From CBCYMI01 sp965183855 (GTDB lineage Bacteria; Pseudomonadota; Alphaproteobacteria; Caulobacterales; Maricaulaceae): a stretch of 64,000 nt of DNA. Below are positions 9,871 through 20,351 of this stretch, in pieces. Where the stretch lies: the NCBI GenBank assembly GCA_965183855.1, contig CBCYMI010000031.1:7160-71159 (forward strand), written 5' to 3'. Under the pieces are notes generated by a model. The model saw nothing but the letters and a program-made list of their open reading frames with translations, was not told the origin of the DNA and ran no database searches. The position numbers and the translations under genes are program-made. Numbering within the stretch: position 1 is the first letter of the stretch; every line of letters begins with the position of its first letter.

Positions 9871-10665
9871 ATGAAGATGATTTTAATCCATTTTTTAAAA
9901 AAAATATGGAATTTTATTAAATCCATGATTCCAATTCTTATTTTAGTATTGGTTATCAGGACGTTTTTTATAGGTCTTTATCGAATTCCATCTGGTTCTA
10001 TGGAGCCTGGATTAGTTGTTGGAGATGTTTTATTTGCAAGTAAATATTCTTATGGATATAGCCGATATAACTTTTTTTCACCGATTAGAAACATCTTACC
10101 AGAAGGTCGAATTTTAAATCGGCAGCCCGAACGAGGAGATGTTATTGTTTTTAAAACGCCAAATGATCGCTGTAAATTCTCATTAAAAGATAGTTATAAA
10201 CGTCAATGTAGAAATTTTATCAAGCGCATAATTGGCTTGCCAGGAGATTCTATCCAGATCATAAATGGAATTATTTATATTAATCATAATCCCGTATTAA
10301 CACAAAGATTGAAAGAACAACCCTATCATTTATATGATCCAAATGATGAGCAAACAAAATATTATTACGAAACCCTACCAGAAGGACGTCGCTATATTCA
10401 AAAAGATACAATTCCAAATGCACAGCTAGATAATACAAATCTATTTATTATCCCAGATGGGTATTATTTTTATATGGGAGATAATAGAGATAATTCATCA
10501 GATAGTCGTTTACCAACACCTTATGGCATAGGAATGGTTTCTAAAGATAATATTTTAGCAAAAGCCAGAATGATTGTATATTCAGCAGATCAGAAATTTA
10601 ATCTATTTTTTCCATGGACCTGGAAATCTTTTAGAATAGACCGATTTTTTAAGAGCATTAAATGA
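9871..10665 (+). CDS. lepB: Signal peptidase I
   Basis: A 264-residue inner-membrane protease that removes signal peptides from Sec and Tat exported proteins. One N-terminal membrane helix spans about residues 15-35. The catalytic Ser is Ser43 in PSGSMEPG, and the general-base Lys is Lys118 in FIKRIIGLPGDS. GDVIVFK and YFYMGDNRDNSSDSR complete the conserved boxes. It overlaps rnc by four bases. Confidence 0.96.
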   Translation: MKMILIHFLKKIWNFIKSMIPILILVLVIRTFFIGLYRIPSGSMEPGLVVGDVLFASKYSYGYSRYNFFSPIRNILPEGRILNRQPERGDVIVFKTPNDRCKFSLKDSYKRQCRNFIKRIIGLPGDSIQIINGIIYINHNPVLTQRLKEQPYHLYDPNDEQTKYYYETLPEGRRYIQKDTIPNAQLDNTNLFIIPDGYYFYMGDNRDNSSDSRLPTPYGIGMVSKDNILAKARMIVYSADQKFNLFFPWTWKSFRIDRFFKSIK

Positions 10666-11369
10666 AGCCTGAATCTTCCAGTTTATCAAAAAAAATGAAA
10701 TTATCTGATTTAGAATCTCATTTAAATTATCAGTTTAAAAATAAAGCATTACTCATTCAGGCTTTAACGCATTCTAGCTATTATCAACAGAAAAATAAAC
10801 TAAAAAAAGACAATCAAAGGCTTGAATTTCTAGGAGATCGAGTTCTCGGATTATTAACTGCTGAATATTTATTTCATCAAGATAAATTGGCAAGAGAAGG
10901 ACAACTTGCTGTCCAGTTAAATGCATTTGTTTGCAAGGAGAGTTGTGCTAAAATTGCAAAAAAAATGAATTTAGATCAATTTATTTTACTTTCTTCTTCT
11001 GAAGAAGCACAAGGAGGGCGAGATAAAGATACAATTTTAGCAGATAGTTGTGAAGCTATTTTGGCTGCAATTTATTTAGATGGAGGTCTTTTTGCCGTAA
11101 AACGGATTTATGATCAATTTTGGATATCCATGTTTAACCAAACCAGACTCATTCAAAAAGATCCCAAAAGTCGTCTTCAAGATTGGGTTTTAAAAAAAAA
11201 TAACCAAATTCCTGTTTATGAATTAATTAATAAAATAGGAGCAGATCATATGCCTCATTTTACTGTAAAAGTAAGTATTTTTAATGGTATGCAAATGGAA
11301 GGTCAGGGAAAAACAAAAAGAGAAGCCGAATATGAAGCTGCCAAAAAATTATTATATAAATTAACATGA
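10662..11369 (+). CDS. rnc: Ribonuclease III
   Basis: A 235-residue double-strand-specific endoribonuclease for rRNA and mRNA processing. The signature QRLEFLGDRVLG is at residues 52-63, with acidic metal ligands there and in DSCEAILAAIYLDGG. The C-terminal third is a dsRNA-binding domain ending KTKREAEYEAAKKLL. The gene overlaps lepB upstream and era downstream by four bases each, forming a coupled lepB-rnc-era unit. Confidence 0.96.
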   Translation: MKPESSSLSKKMKLSDLESHLNYQFKNKALLIQALTHSSYYQQKNKLKKDNQRLEFLGDRVLGLLTAEYLFHQDKLAREGQLAVQLNAFVCKESCAKIAKKMNLDQFILLSSSEEAQGGRDKDTILADSCEAILAAIYLDGGLFAVKRIYDQFWISMFNQTRLIQKDPKSRLQDWVLKKNNQIPVYELINKIGADHMPHFTVKVSIFNGMQMEGQGKTKREAEYEAAKKLLYKLT

Positions 11370-12328
11370 TAAAGTCTAATATGAATGATAAAAAACAACA
11401 AAAATCTGGATTTGTAGCAATTATTGGTGCTCCCAATGCAGGAAAATCGACTCTGGTTAATGCTTTAGCTAAAGAAAAAATCTCAATTGTTACTCATAAA
11501 GTACAAACCACACGATTTCAAGTAAAAGCAATTTATACAGAAGAAAATAGCCAGGTTATTTTAGTTGATACACCTGGAATTTTTACTGCTAAAAACAGAT
11601 TTAATCGAGCTATGGTAGAATCTGCTAGAGAAGGGGCAAAACAATCAGATTATATCATTCATTTGATTGATGTGCGCTCAGAATTTAAATTCATTCAAAA
11701 AAATAATGCTCATAAATTTCATCCTCAAACTGAATTGGTAATAAAACAAATATCAAGTTTTGTTAAGAAAAACTGTTTTCTTGTTTTAAACAAGATTGAT
11801 CTGATTGCCAAACCAGATCTACTAAACATAACAGAGAAATTTCGCCAAACGGGATTATATGACCAGTATTTTATGATTTCCGCAAAAAAAAATCAGGGCA
11901 TTCAAGATTTAAGACATTATTTGGCTGATATGATGCCTGAAGGAGTTTGGCTATATCCAAAAGATCAATTGAGTGATTTACCAATGGAATTGCTTACTTC
12001 AGAATTAACGAGAGAAAAACTATTTTTATTTTTTAATCAAGAGATTCCTTATGATATTATGGTTAAAACCATTTCATATTCAGAACAAAATCATAAACTT
12101 CGAATTGAACAGGTTATTTATGTCAGTCATAAAAGTCAAAAACCAATGATTATTGGTCATAAAGGACGCTCTATTCGTCGAATAGGAGAACAAGCACGTT
12201 ATGAAATGCAAGCATTGTTTGGAAAAAAAACAGATTTATTTTTAACGGTTAGGATAAAAGAAAACTGGAATCAGAAAGCTGAAAACTTTAACGCTTTAGG
12301 ATTAAATTATAAGTCTGAATTAGGATAG
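11366..12328 (+). CDS. era: GTPase Era
   Basis: A 320-residue Ras-like GTPase that binds the 3' end of 16S rRNA during 30S assembly. It has G1 GAPNAGKS (residues 21-28), G3 DTPG (68-71), G4 NKID, and a C-terminal KH domain with IIGHKGRSIRRIG. The first ATG overlaps the rnc stop; an alternative ATG lies at 11381. An insert of charged residues (around HKFHPQTELVIKQ) makes the G domain slightly longer than usual. Confidence 0.95.
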   Translation: MIKSNMNDKKQQKSGFVAIIGAPNAGKSTLVNALAKEKISIVTHKVQTTRFQVKAIYTEENSQVILVDTPGIFTAKNRFNRAMVESAREGAKQSDYIIHLIDVRSEFKFIQKNNAHKFHPQTELVIKQISSFVKKNCFLVLNKIDLIAKPDLLNITEKFRQTGLYDQYFMISAKKNQGIQDLRHYLADMMPEGVWLYPKDQLSDLPMELLTSELTREKLFLFFNQEIPYDIMVKTISYSEQNHKLRIEQVIYVSHKSQKPMIIGHKGRSIRRIGEQARYEMQALFGKKTDLFLTVRIKENWNQKAENFNALGLNYKSELG

Positions 12329-12461
12329 AGCTCGATCTATCAAACTGGAATATTAAATATAAAAACAGAGCGATTATCTCGTATATCTCGTATTTATTAT
12401 GTTCTAAAATCAGCAGCATAAATCTGGATTTTACATATTGATTTTAAAATAGGAATAAAGA

Positions 12462-13247
12462 ATGGTTCAATGGTCAGATAATGCTTATATACTCAGAACA
12501 AGGTCACATGGAGAATATAATCTGATTGTTGATGTGATGACAGAACGATTTGGTCGAGCAGTCGGCTTGATTAAGTCTGGAAAATCAAAAAAAAATAGAG
12601 GCGTTATTCAAATTGGAAATCAGGTAAGTGTAAACTGGCAGGCTAGACTGGAAGAGCATTTAGGCGTTTTCCAGATTGAATTACTAAAAGACAGATCCGC
12701 AATTTTAATGCAGAGTAAATTATCTCTTTATGCATTAAAAGCAATCTCTAACCTGACATGTCTTGCATGCGCAGAAAGACAAATTTATCCAAATTCATAT
12801 CAGGCGTGCAATATTTTAATCGATTATTTACATAAACCAGATATTTGGCCTGCATTATATGTTCTTTGGGAGTTTGGCTTATTGGCGGAATTGGGATATG
12901 CGATTGATATTAATCGCTGTGCTCTGACAGGAACAAAAGAAAACCTTGCATTTATCAGCCCAAAATCTGGAAAGGCTGCATGTTATGAAGCTGGAAAAAA
13001 ACATGAAGATAAATTATTAAAACTACCAAAATTTCTAATTCAGCATGATGAGCATCCTAATTTATCAGATATTAAAAATGGGTTTTACCTAACAGGATAT
13101 TTTCTGGAAAAACATGTTTTATGGCCTTTAAATCATCTCTTGCCAGAAGAGAGAAATTTAATGATACAAACTCTTAAGGAAATCTATTCTGGAAATAATT
13201 CTAAAAAAGATAAACAAAAAAGAGAGATTAATATAGAAACTTCTTGA
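12462..13247 (+). CDS. recO: DNA repair protein RecO
   Basis: A 261-residue RecO with an N-terminal OB fold (DNAYILRTRSHGEYNLIVDVMTERFG) and a helical C-terminal domain containing the usual LWEFGLLAELGYAIDINRCALTG pattern. RecO loads RecA onto SSB-coated DNA in the RecFOR pathway. The zinc-ligand cysteines of some RecO proteins are not clearly complete. It follows era after 133 bp, the normal gene order. Confidence 0.92.
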   Translation: MVQWSDNAYILRTRSHGEYNLIVDVMTERFGRAVGLIKSGKSKKNRGVIQIGNQVSVNWQARLEEHLGVFQIELLKDRSAILMQSKLSLYALKAISNLTCLACAERQIYPNSYQACNILIDYLHKPDIWPALYVLWEFGLLAELGYAIDINRCALTGTKENLAFISPKSGKAACYEAGKKHEDKLLKLPKFLIQHDEHPNLSDIKNGFYLTGYFLEKHVLWPLNHLLPEERNLMIQTLKEIYSGNNSKKDKQKREINIETS

Positions 13248-13409
13248 AAATAGATATTTCTTTGTTGAAAATTAAATACGTCAGAAAAGCAAGCAGATTG
13301 AACAATGAGATTAAAAAAATTCTGTTATGAAGACTAAAAACATGGTTAAATTTAAGCTTGGCTTTACTTTAAAACACCCTGTATACTCTATTATGAATGG
13401 TAAATATTT

Positions 13410-15650
13410 ATGTTAAAAGATAAAACAAAAATTATTGAAGAACCTCTTGATCAGGCATTATCCGAGCGTTATTTATCTTATGCACTCTCTACGATTACAC
13501 AACGAGCTTTGCCAGATGTAAGAGATGGTCTTAAACCCGTTCATAGAAGAATTCTTTATGCGATGTTACAATTAAAACTGGATCCAAAATCTGGTTATAA
13601 AAAATGCGCAAGAGTTGTTGGAGAAACAATCGGTCGATTTCATCCTCATGGTGAACAATCAATTTATGATGCATTGGTAAGATTAGCCCAAGAATTTGCA
13701 CATCGATATCCATTAATAGATGGACAAGGTAATTTCGGTAATATAGATGGTGATAGCGCAGCTGCAATGCGTTATACAGAAGCAAGACTAACAGAGTTTG
13801 CCAAAGAATTATTAAGGGATATTGATCAAGATACGGTTGATTTTCGTGAAACCTATGATGGGGAAGATTCAGAACCTATTATTTTTCCAGCTGCGTTTCC
13901 AAATCTATTAGCAAATGGTACAAATGGAATAGCCGTTGGCATGGCAACCAATATTCCACCACATAATATCTCAGAAATTTGTGATGCTGCTTGTTATTTA
14001 ATTGATCATCCAAATGCAGACACACAAGCAATATTACAGTTTGTAAAAGGACCTGATTTTCCAACAGCGGGTATTTTATGCCATGAAGCTGATCGATTTC
14101 ATGAAGCCTATAAAACAGGAAGAGGTCGTTTTTTACTCAGAGCAAGATGGGAGATAGAAAAAGGAGATAGGAATAGCTGGCAGATTATTATTACAGAAAT
14201 TCCATATCAGGTTCAAAAAGCAAAACTAATAGAAAAAATTGCAGAATTAATGGAACAAAAAAAACTTCCACTACTTGCAAATATCAGCGATGAATCTGCC
14301 GAAGATGTCAGGCTTGTGCTAGAACCAAAATCTAGAAATTTAGATCCTGAAATATTAATGGAATTACTGTTTAAACTCACCGATCTTGAAACACGTATTT
14401 CATTGAATATGAATGTTCTCGATAAAAATAGAACGCCAGGTGTGATGGGAATTGTTCAGGTCTTAAAAGCTTTTTTGGATCATAGAAGAGATGTTTTACA
14501 GAGAAAAACCAAACATCGTATTGATAAAATAGAGCACAGGCTGGAAATCCTTGAAGGGTATTTAAGTGTTTATTTGAATCTCGATGAAGTTATTGCGCTT
14601 ATCAGAGAAGCTGAAAAACCCAAACAGGCATTAATTGAAAGATTCGACCTGACAGAAATACAGGTTGAAGCCATTTTAAATATGCGCCTTAGAGCTTTAC
14701 ATAAACTGGAAGAAATAGAACTTCAAAAAGAAAAAAAACAATTAGATCAGGAATTATCAGATCTAAAAAATATTTTAATGTCAGAAAAAAAACAATGGAA
14801 AACAATCCAAAAAGAAATTGAAAGAACTAAAAAACAAATTTGTACTGAAAATCCATTCACAAAACGACAAACCAGCATTCAACCTTTTTCTTCTCAATCG
14901 ATTTCTAATCTTGATGATTTAATGATTGCTAAAGAAGCTGCAACGGTTGTTTTGTCAGAAAAAGGGTGGATTCGTAGTTTAAAAGGACATGTAATCGAAA
15001 TTAAAAAAATTCGATTTAAAGAAGAAGATTCTGCATATTTTATTATTCAAGCAGAAACAACAGATAAAATCTTGATGATTACCACAGATGGTAAAATATA
15101 TACATTACCAGTAGATAAATTACCAGGAGGAAGAGGGTATGGAGAACCTATCCGTGTGATTGTTGACATGGAAGATCATGCAGAACCTATCGGACTCTTT
15201 AAATATGAAAAAAATGGCATTTTATTATTTGTATCTTCTTCTGGAAATGGATTTATGGTCAGACAAGAAGATCTCATTGCCAGTAAAAAAATAGGAAAAC
15301 AGGTCATGAAGTTAGCAGAAAATGAAACAATGATCCTTGCACGACCAATAAAAGGAGATTTAATTGCCTGTGTTTCTTCAATTCGTAAACTTTTAATCTT
15401 TTCTAAAGGAGAATTGCCTATCTTGTCTCGAGGAAAAGGCGTAAAATTACAAAAATTAACCAAAGAGGCAAGCTTACAAGATGTGATAGGGTTTTCTTCA
15501 GAGGAAGGCTTAAGCTATATTGACACAGCAAATCGTAGGGTTTTGGTTAAAAACTGGAAAAATTATATGGGTAAACGTGCCCAGACAGGCATGAAACTTG
15601 AAAAAGGCGTTTTTCCAAAATCTGGCTATTTTATACCCAAGAAAAAATAA
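13410..15650 (+). CDS. parC: DNA topoisomerase IV subunit A
   Basis: A 746-residue type IIA topoisomerase subunit that decatenates daughter chromosomes with ParE. ALPDVRDGLKPVHRRILYAM opens the breakage-reunion domain, and the active-site Tyr is Tyr122 in AAMRYTEARL. The quinolone-resistance region reads GRFHPHGEQSIYDALVRLAQ. A coiled-coil segment (about 425-475) precedes a C-terminal beta-propeller. The length and position after recO favour ParC over GyrA. Confidence 0.93.
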   Translation: MLKDKTKIIEEPLDQALSERYLSYALSTITQRALPDVRDGLKPVHRRILYAMLQLKLDPKSGYKKCARVVGETIGRFHPHGEQSIYDALVRLAQEFAHRYPLIDGQGNFGNIDGDSAAAMRYTEARLTEFAKELLRDIDQDTVDFRETYDGEDSEPIIFPAAFPNLLANGTNGIAVGMATNIPPHNISEICDAACYLIDHPNADTQAILQFVKGPDFPTAGILCHEADRFHEAYKTGRGRFLLRARWEIEKGDRNSWQIIITEIPYQVQKAKLIEKIAELMEQKKLPLLANISDESAEDVRLVLEPKSRNLDPEILMELLFKLTDLETRISLNMNVLDKNRTPGVMGIVQVLKAFLDHRRDVLQRKTKHRIDKIEHRLEILEGYLSVYLNLDEVIALIREAEKPKQALIERFDLTEIQVEAILNMRLRALHKLEEIELQKEKKQLDQELSDLKNILMSEKKQWKTIQKEIERTKKQICTENPFTKRQTSIQPFSSQSISNLDDLMIAKEAATVVLSEKGWIRSLKGHVIEIKKIRFKEEDSAYFIIQAETTDKILMITTDGKIYTLPVDKLPGGRGYGEPIRVIVDMEDHAEPIGLFKYEKNGILLFVSSSGNGFMVRQEDLIASKKIGKQVMKLAENETMILARPIKGDLIACVSSIRKLLIFSKGELPILSRGKGVKLQKLTKEASLQDVIGFSSEEGLSYIDTANRRVLVKNWKNYMGKRAQTGMKLEKGVFPKSGYFIPKKK

Positions 15651-15663
15651 ATAAGGTGTGGTG

Positions 15664-16227
15664 ATGAATGGGTTTCTAACAGTTCTTGCTATAATAGGCA
15701 TTTTAATTTTAATTGCTATTTTTCTATATAACCAATTGGTTTCTTTTCGGCAAACCTGTCAACGTTCCTGGTCTGATATTACAGTTCAATTAAAGCAAAG
15801 ACTAAATCTTATTCCAAATCTGATAGAAACCGTTAAAGGATATACCAAGCATGAAAACAAGACCTTAAATGCAGTGGTTAAAGCCCGAGAAAAAAGTGTT
15901 GATGCTAAAAACCTCCAGGATCAGATGAATGCAGATCATTTGTTAATGAGCAGTTTGCGTCAATTATTTGCGCTTTCTGAATCTTATCCTGATTTAAAGG
16001 CAAGTCAGAATTTTATTGCATTACAAAAAGAACTTGCCAGCATTGAAGATAAAATCTCAGCCTCCAGAAGGTTTTATAATGATGCTTGTGCACAATATAA
16101 TACGGCATTAGAACAATTTCCATCGATCCTGGTTGCAAAAACAATGGCATTTAAAAAAATGGAATATTATACAGTAGAGAATTCGGTTTTTGAAACCATG
16201 TCTGAGCCACAGAAAATAAACTTTTAA
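15664..16227 (+). CDS. lemA: LemA family protein
   Basis: About 187 residues. An N-terminal membrane helix (residues 5-22) is followed by the LemA helical domain, including SDITVQLKQRLNLIPNLIETVKGY and a central repeated coiled region. The ATG at 15664 is preferred over GTG codons at 15658 and 15661 because AAGG lies seven bases upstream. LemA proteins are membrane-anchored and of unclear function. The partner genes often found next to lemA (TPM-domain or M48 peptidase) are absent here. Confidence 0.88.
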   Translation: MNGFLTVLAIIGILILIAIFLYNQLVSFRQTCQRSWSDITVQLKQRLNLIPNLIETVKGYTKHENKTLNAVVKAREKSVDAKNLQDQMNADHLLMSSLRQLFALSESYPDLKASQNFIALQKELASIEDKISASRRFYNDACAQYNTALEQFPSILVAKTMAFKKMEYYTVENSVFETMSEPQKINF

Positions 16228-16596
16228 ATCAATATTATCACTCAGATGATAAATGCTTTTGATAATGGAAAACATATATCCATCAAAACATAGTTAAATC
16301 AAATGCAGAAGCTGTTTTGTTAAATTAGGCAGAATAATCTTATGGCTAATAATTTCAATTCCATAATTCTCAAATTTAAACCCTTTCAATAAATAAGCGA
16401 TCAAAAACAAAGCAATTAAATTAAAAAGAATAAAATAAGGGTTTAAATGAATGCTTTTTAGATAAAATAAAACCTGAATATATAATAATAGAAGGTTTGA
16501 AATACAAAATAATAATTATCGTTTAGAAGAAAATTACTTTAAAAAAAAATCGTATCATTTTTAATTTTTCAAATAAAATCTTTCTTATTTTATCAA
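16228..16596. other. Spacer between convergent lemA and SLC13 gene
   Basis: About 370 bp of AT-rich sequence with no supportable gene. No clear GC-rich terminator hairpin is visible for either converging gene. Confidence 0.5.
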
Positions 16597-18423
16597 TTAA
16601 CGTACACCATAATACCAATAAGAAATTGCAATAAAGCTAATCCATATAATGAGCGCTAATGGCATGCCTATTTTAATAAAATCAGAGAATTTATAATGCC
16701 CAGGACTCATCACCAATAAATTGGTTTGATAGGCAATTGGAGTAATAAAACAGGTATTCGCACCAAAGAGAACAATTAAGGCAAATAAACCAGGATCGGC
16801 ATTAATCAGCCTTGCTGTACTAATTGCAATAGGTGTAAATAAAAGGGCAGTTGCACTATTGGATAATAAATTGGTCATGAGCATAACTAAAAAATAAAGC
16901 GCTGCAATAACAGCAAGAGTTCCATAAGGCATAAAAAAATCAATCACAGTTTTTGCGATCAATTCCGCTCCTCCTGAATGCTCAAGCGAAATTCCCATTG
17001 CAAACGCAGCACCAACAAGAAAATAAATACGACTATCAAAAGCACGAATAGCTTGGCGCAATTTTAAACACCCCGTTGCAATCATTAATGAGGCGCCACA
17101 AAGTGTTGAAATAACAATTGGTACAATGCCAAATGCACCCAGTGCAATTGTGACTAAAAAAATCAAACTTGCCATACGAGCTTTTGATAAATTAGGCAGA
17201 TAAGTTTTTGCCCATTCTAGCAAGATTAAATCTCTTTCTAATCTTAATGCCTTGAATTTTGTATTAGGTCCTAATAATAACAGAATATCTCCAGCTTCTA
17301 GACGAATTGCGCCTAAATGAGATCTAATCATTCTGCTTCTTCTTTGTACGCCAAGTGTTAACAAACCATAGGATTCTTGAAAATTAACACCTCCTATTGA
17401 CCGTCCAATCAAACGAGAACCTGGCGCAATGACAGCCTCTGTAAGCATTAATTGACGGCCAATTATTGTTTCAGCTTCTTTTTCATTTACCAGACTTTTA
17501 AAATATTCAGGATGTGCAGAAAGCAATTCTGTCAAACGATTTCTGGTTGCAGCTAAAATCAGAATATCTTGTGCTTGTATTGCTGTATCAAAAGGAGGTA
17601 AAATGGTTTGATCCCCTCTTATAATCATACGAATGGTTAAATTTTCTAATTGTGAATACATCCCTGCAATGGGTTGAGCTCCTATTAAAGGATTTTCATG
17701 ACCAATATCCAGTTGAGCGATATATTGCTTACCACTGATTTTAAGGCTTTTATTTAATTCTTTCCGATCTGGTAGTAAAAAAGAATTTGTCATAACAAGA
17801 TAAAGAATACCAATTGCTGAAAGCATTAAGCCAGGTATGGTTGGGCTAAAAAAACTTAAGTTTACCTGTTCAAATCGTAATAATGATTCTGCAACTAATA
17901 GATTAGTTGAAGACCCAATCAAAGTTGTCATGCCTGCAAAAATACAGATATAGCTTAAAGGAATCATAACTCTTGAGGTTGACTGATTCATCTGTCCTGC
18001 TATAGCAGAAACAATTGGAATAAACATGATCACAACGGGTGTATTATTAATAAAGGCAGAAATTATAAAAACAAACAGAAAGACACCAATAATTGTCAGA
18101 TATGGTTTTTTATTATAAGAAGATAATAAAAACTGGGTGGGTTTTTGAAGCGCTCCTGTCTGAAAAATACTGTGTCCAATAACCAATAAGGACATGATTG
18201 TAATGAGAGCTGGATTAGAAAAACCAGAGAGTAAGTCACTTGAGGTTAAAGGAGGTGTATGTGTTATATCTGGGGCATAATAAAATAGAGCCAAAAGAGT
18301 AATTACCGTTGCAATAGAAGTTAATTCTATGGAAATAATCTCTGAACTGTATAAAATAATTGCAAGCAGAATAATAAAAAAGCTTCCATATAATTGCAGA
18401 TTTAAAGAGGTTAATAATTCCAT
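16597..18423 (-). CDS. SLC13/DASS-type anion transporter with two TrkA-C domains
   Basis: About 608 residues. Hydrophobic helices at both ends flank a soluble middle (about 240-420) with two RCK_C/TrkA-C-like segments: one around the stretch ending DILILAATRNRLTELL, the other ending EAGDILLLLGPNTKF. Motifs such as INNTPVVIMFIPI and TNLLSNSATALLFTPIAIS are the clamshell hairpin motifs of SLC13 sodium-coupled dicarboxylate or sulfate carriers. The substrate cannot be read from sequence. The ATG at 18423 is chosen over GTG 18459 because AAGG precedes it at good spacing. Confidence 0.85.
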   Translation of the reverse strand: MELLTSLNLQLYGSFFIILLAIILYSSEIISIELTSIATVITLLALFYYAPDITHTPPLTSSDLLSGFSNPALITIMSLLVIGHSIFQTGALQKPTQFLLSSYNKKPYLTIIGVFLFVFIISAFINNTPVVIMFIPIVSAIAGQMNQSTSRVMIPLSYICIFAGMTTLIGSSTNLLVAESLLRFEQVNLSFFSPTIPGLMLSAIGILYLVMTNSFLLPDRKELNKSLKISGKQYIAQLDIGHENPLIGAQPIAGMYSQLENLTIRMIIRGDQTILPPFDTAIQAQDILILAATRNRLTELLSAHPEYFKSLVNEKEAETIIGRQLMLTEAVIAPGSRLIGRSIGGVNFQESYGLLTLGVQRRSRMIRSHLGAIRLEAGDILLLLGPNTKFKALRLERDLILLEWAKTYLPNLSKARMASLIFLVTIALGAFGIVPIVISTLCGASLMIATGCLKLRQAIRAFDSRIYFLVGAAFAMGISLEHSGGAELIAKTVIDFFMPYGTLAVIAALYFLVMLMTNLLSNSATALLFTPIAISTARLINADPGLFALIVLFGANTCFITPIAYQTNLLVMSPGHYKFSDFIKIGMPLALIIWISFIAISYWYYGVR

Positions 18424-18620
18424 AAAATTGCCTTTTATCTTATTTGTGTTCAAGATCACAAATTACTATGATAATGTAATATATGAAAACATCAAAACTT
18501 TTTAAAGCGTTTGAACACAATCAAATGCTTGTTTATATAACTATACGCCACTTTAAAAGGGTAAAATAAGTTTGATAAATCATATATTCAAACTTTAATA
18601 TGCAATAAACCAGGTTAAAT

Positions 18621-19112
18621 ATGGATGATCATCAATCAATCGATTTAAGAAAAGCATTTTCACATTATGCAACAGGTGTTACCATTATGACATCAGGTGT
18701 TTCAGCATTATTTCCAGAACCGTTAGGCATTACAGTTAATTCTTTTACGTCTGTTTCTCTCAAACCTCCTTTAGTTCTTTGGGCAATCGATAAAAAATCA
18801 TCGCGGTATCATTGTTTTCAACAAAGTTCTTTATTTGGGATAAGTGTTTTAAGCAAAGAACAAAAACATATTGCAGAATATTTTACTAAAAATGCTGAAA
18901 TAACAGGAATTAATCATCATGACTGGCAGAAAACAGAAAAGGGAATATATTTCTTAAAAGATTCTCTTTCCTGTTTTGAATGTAAGATTATAAATAGAAT
19001 ACATGCTGGAGACCATACAATTTTAATTGGAGAAGTTATATTTTATATGTATAATCCTACCCGTAAAACGGCGTTAACCTATTATAATAGTGGATATAAT
19101 TCAATAAAATAA
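18621..19112 (+). CDS. Flavin reductase-like domain protein
   Basis: 163 residues matching flavin-reductase domains of two-component monooxygenases. FSHYATGVTIMTS, GITVNSFTSVSLKPPLVLWAI and GDHTILIGEVIFY are the FMN-binding and substrate strands. It would reduce FMN or FAD with NAD(P)H. No monooxygenase partner is nearby, so its physiological role is open. Confidence 0.88.
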   Translation: MDDHQSIDLRKAFSHYATGVTIMTSGVSALFPEPLGITVNSFTSVSLKPPLVLWAIDKKSSRYHCFQQSSLFGISVLSKEQKHIAEYFTKNAEITGINHHDWQKTEKGIYFLKDSLSCFECKIINRIHAGDHTILIGEVIFYMYNPTRKTALTYYNSGYNSIK

Positions 19113-19255
19113 GTCTAATAAATAAAGTGCTTCCTGACAGAATACAACCCTATATTTGATTTTTGAAATAAACTTATAACCTGTTGGATTTATTCTTTTT
19201 TATGGATTAAATCTATTTTAAAAATAAACACAAACAGAATTTGTACGGATTAAAA

Positions 19256-19708
19256 ATGGAATACTGGTTTTATCATTTAAATGCACATCGGATAGAAGAT
19301 CACATTCCTAAAATTCTTGATAAAATTATCCAGAATAACTGGAAGGCGTTACTATATATGAAAGATTTTGATCGTTTGACAAAACTCGATCATTTATTAT
19401 GGGTATATAAAGATGATGCTTTTTTGCCACATGGAACAGAGCAATCTGTTGAGTGTGAATATCACCCTGTTTTATTAACAACAAAATTAGAAAATAAAAA
19501 TAATGCTGATGTACTCTTAATGATAGAAACAGGCAGACTTGATCAAATTAACGATAATTTCAAACGCGTTATTTTTCTATTTCATTCCAAAGATGAAACT
19601 GTTTTAAACTGGGCAAGACAATTATGGTTAGAAACCAAAGAAAAGCAATTAACTCCTATCTATTGGAAAGAAGATAATACAGGAAGATGGAAAAAAATAA
19701 AAAGTTAA
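19256..19708 (+). CDS. holC: DNA polymerase III chi subunit
   Basis: About 150 residues, weakly conserved but matching the chi family: EYWFYHLNAHRIEDHIPKIL, a central LDHLLWVYKDDAFLPHG segment and a C-terminal NWARQLW helix. Chi links the clamp-loader complex to SSB. The ATG at 19256 gives a better N-terminus than the TTG at 19241. In alphaproteobacteria holC usually lies between pepA and ndk; pepA is missing here and the ndk neighbourhood is separated by repeats and relics. Confidence 0.82.
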   Translation: MEYWFYHLNAHRIEDHIPKILDKIIQNNWKALLYMKDFDRLTKLDHLLWVYKDDAFLPHGTEQSVECEYHPVLLTTKLENKNNADVLLMIETGRLDQINDNFKRVIFLFHSKDETVLNWARQLWLETKEKQLTPIYWKEDNTGRWKKIKS

Positions 19709-19971
19709 AAATATATTTAAGCGGTTTGGTTTAAACAATGATTTTAAAGATTAAATAAAAGAAATAATTTATAATTTAAATAGAATCTGTAGATAATATA
19801 ATCCAGTTTAATCAATCCTTGCCTTATTTTTTAAATAATGAAAATATTTTTATTTTAAACTCTATACAGAATAGATTAAACCATGCAATATTAACAAATG
19901 GAAAAGATGAAGCAAAAGAATAAATGAAATAAAGTTATAATCTTAAATTACAAAATAAAAAACAAAATAAT
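19709..19971. other. Noncoding spacer before the 9-bp repeat array
   Basis: About 260 bp of AT-rich sequence between holC and the repeat array. I see no gene, RNA or strong hairpin. Confidence 0.5.
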
Positions 19972-20232
19972 ATATTGACTATATTTACTATATTTACTAT
20001 ATTTACTATATTTACTATATTTACTATATTTACTATATTTACTATATTTACTATATTTACTATATTTACTATATTTACTATATTTACTATATTTACTATA
20101 TTTACTATATTTACTATATTTACTATATTTACTATATTTACTATATTTACTATATTTACTATATTTACTATATTTACTATATTTACTATATTTACTATAT
20201 TTACTATATTTACTATATTTACTATATTTGTT
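19972..20232 (+). repeat. 27 perfect copies of a 9-bp tandem repeat
   Basis: ATATTTACT is repeated 27 times without error from 19981 to 20223, with one imperfect unit at each edge (19972-19980 and 20224-20232). The nine-base period leaves frames open, so an artificial Phe-Thr-Ile repeat can be read, but there is no ribosome site and I do not regard it as coding. It lies about 120 bp upstream of the PDZ gene and could affect its promoter spacing. Confidence 0.96.
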
Positions 20233-20351
20233 AGTATTTACAATAGAAGTTTCATTAAATGCTTTGGAAAATAAATCTAGTAAGTACAGATATATGGAGC
20301 GTATGCAGTATCAAGCTTTGATAGGATAAGGAGCTTATTTAGGAATAAATC

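Noticed and set aside
19975..20274. A 99-residue open frame of repeated Phe-Thr-Ile
   Set aside because: It is the translation of a 9-bp DNA repeat. There is no ribosome site, and all frames of such a repeat remain open, so coding is not supported.
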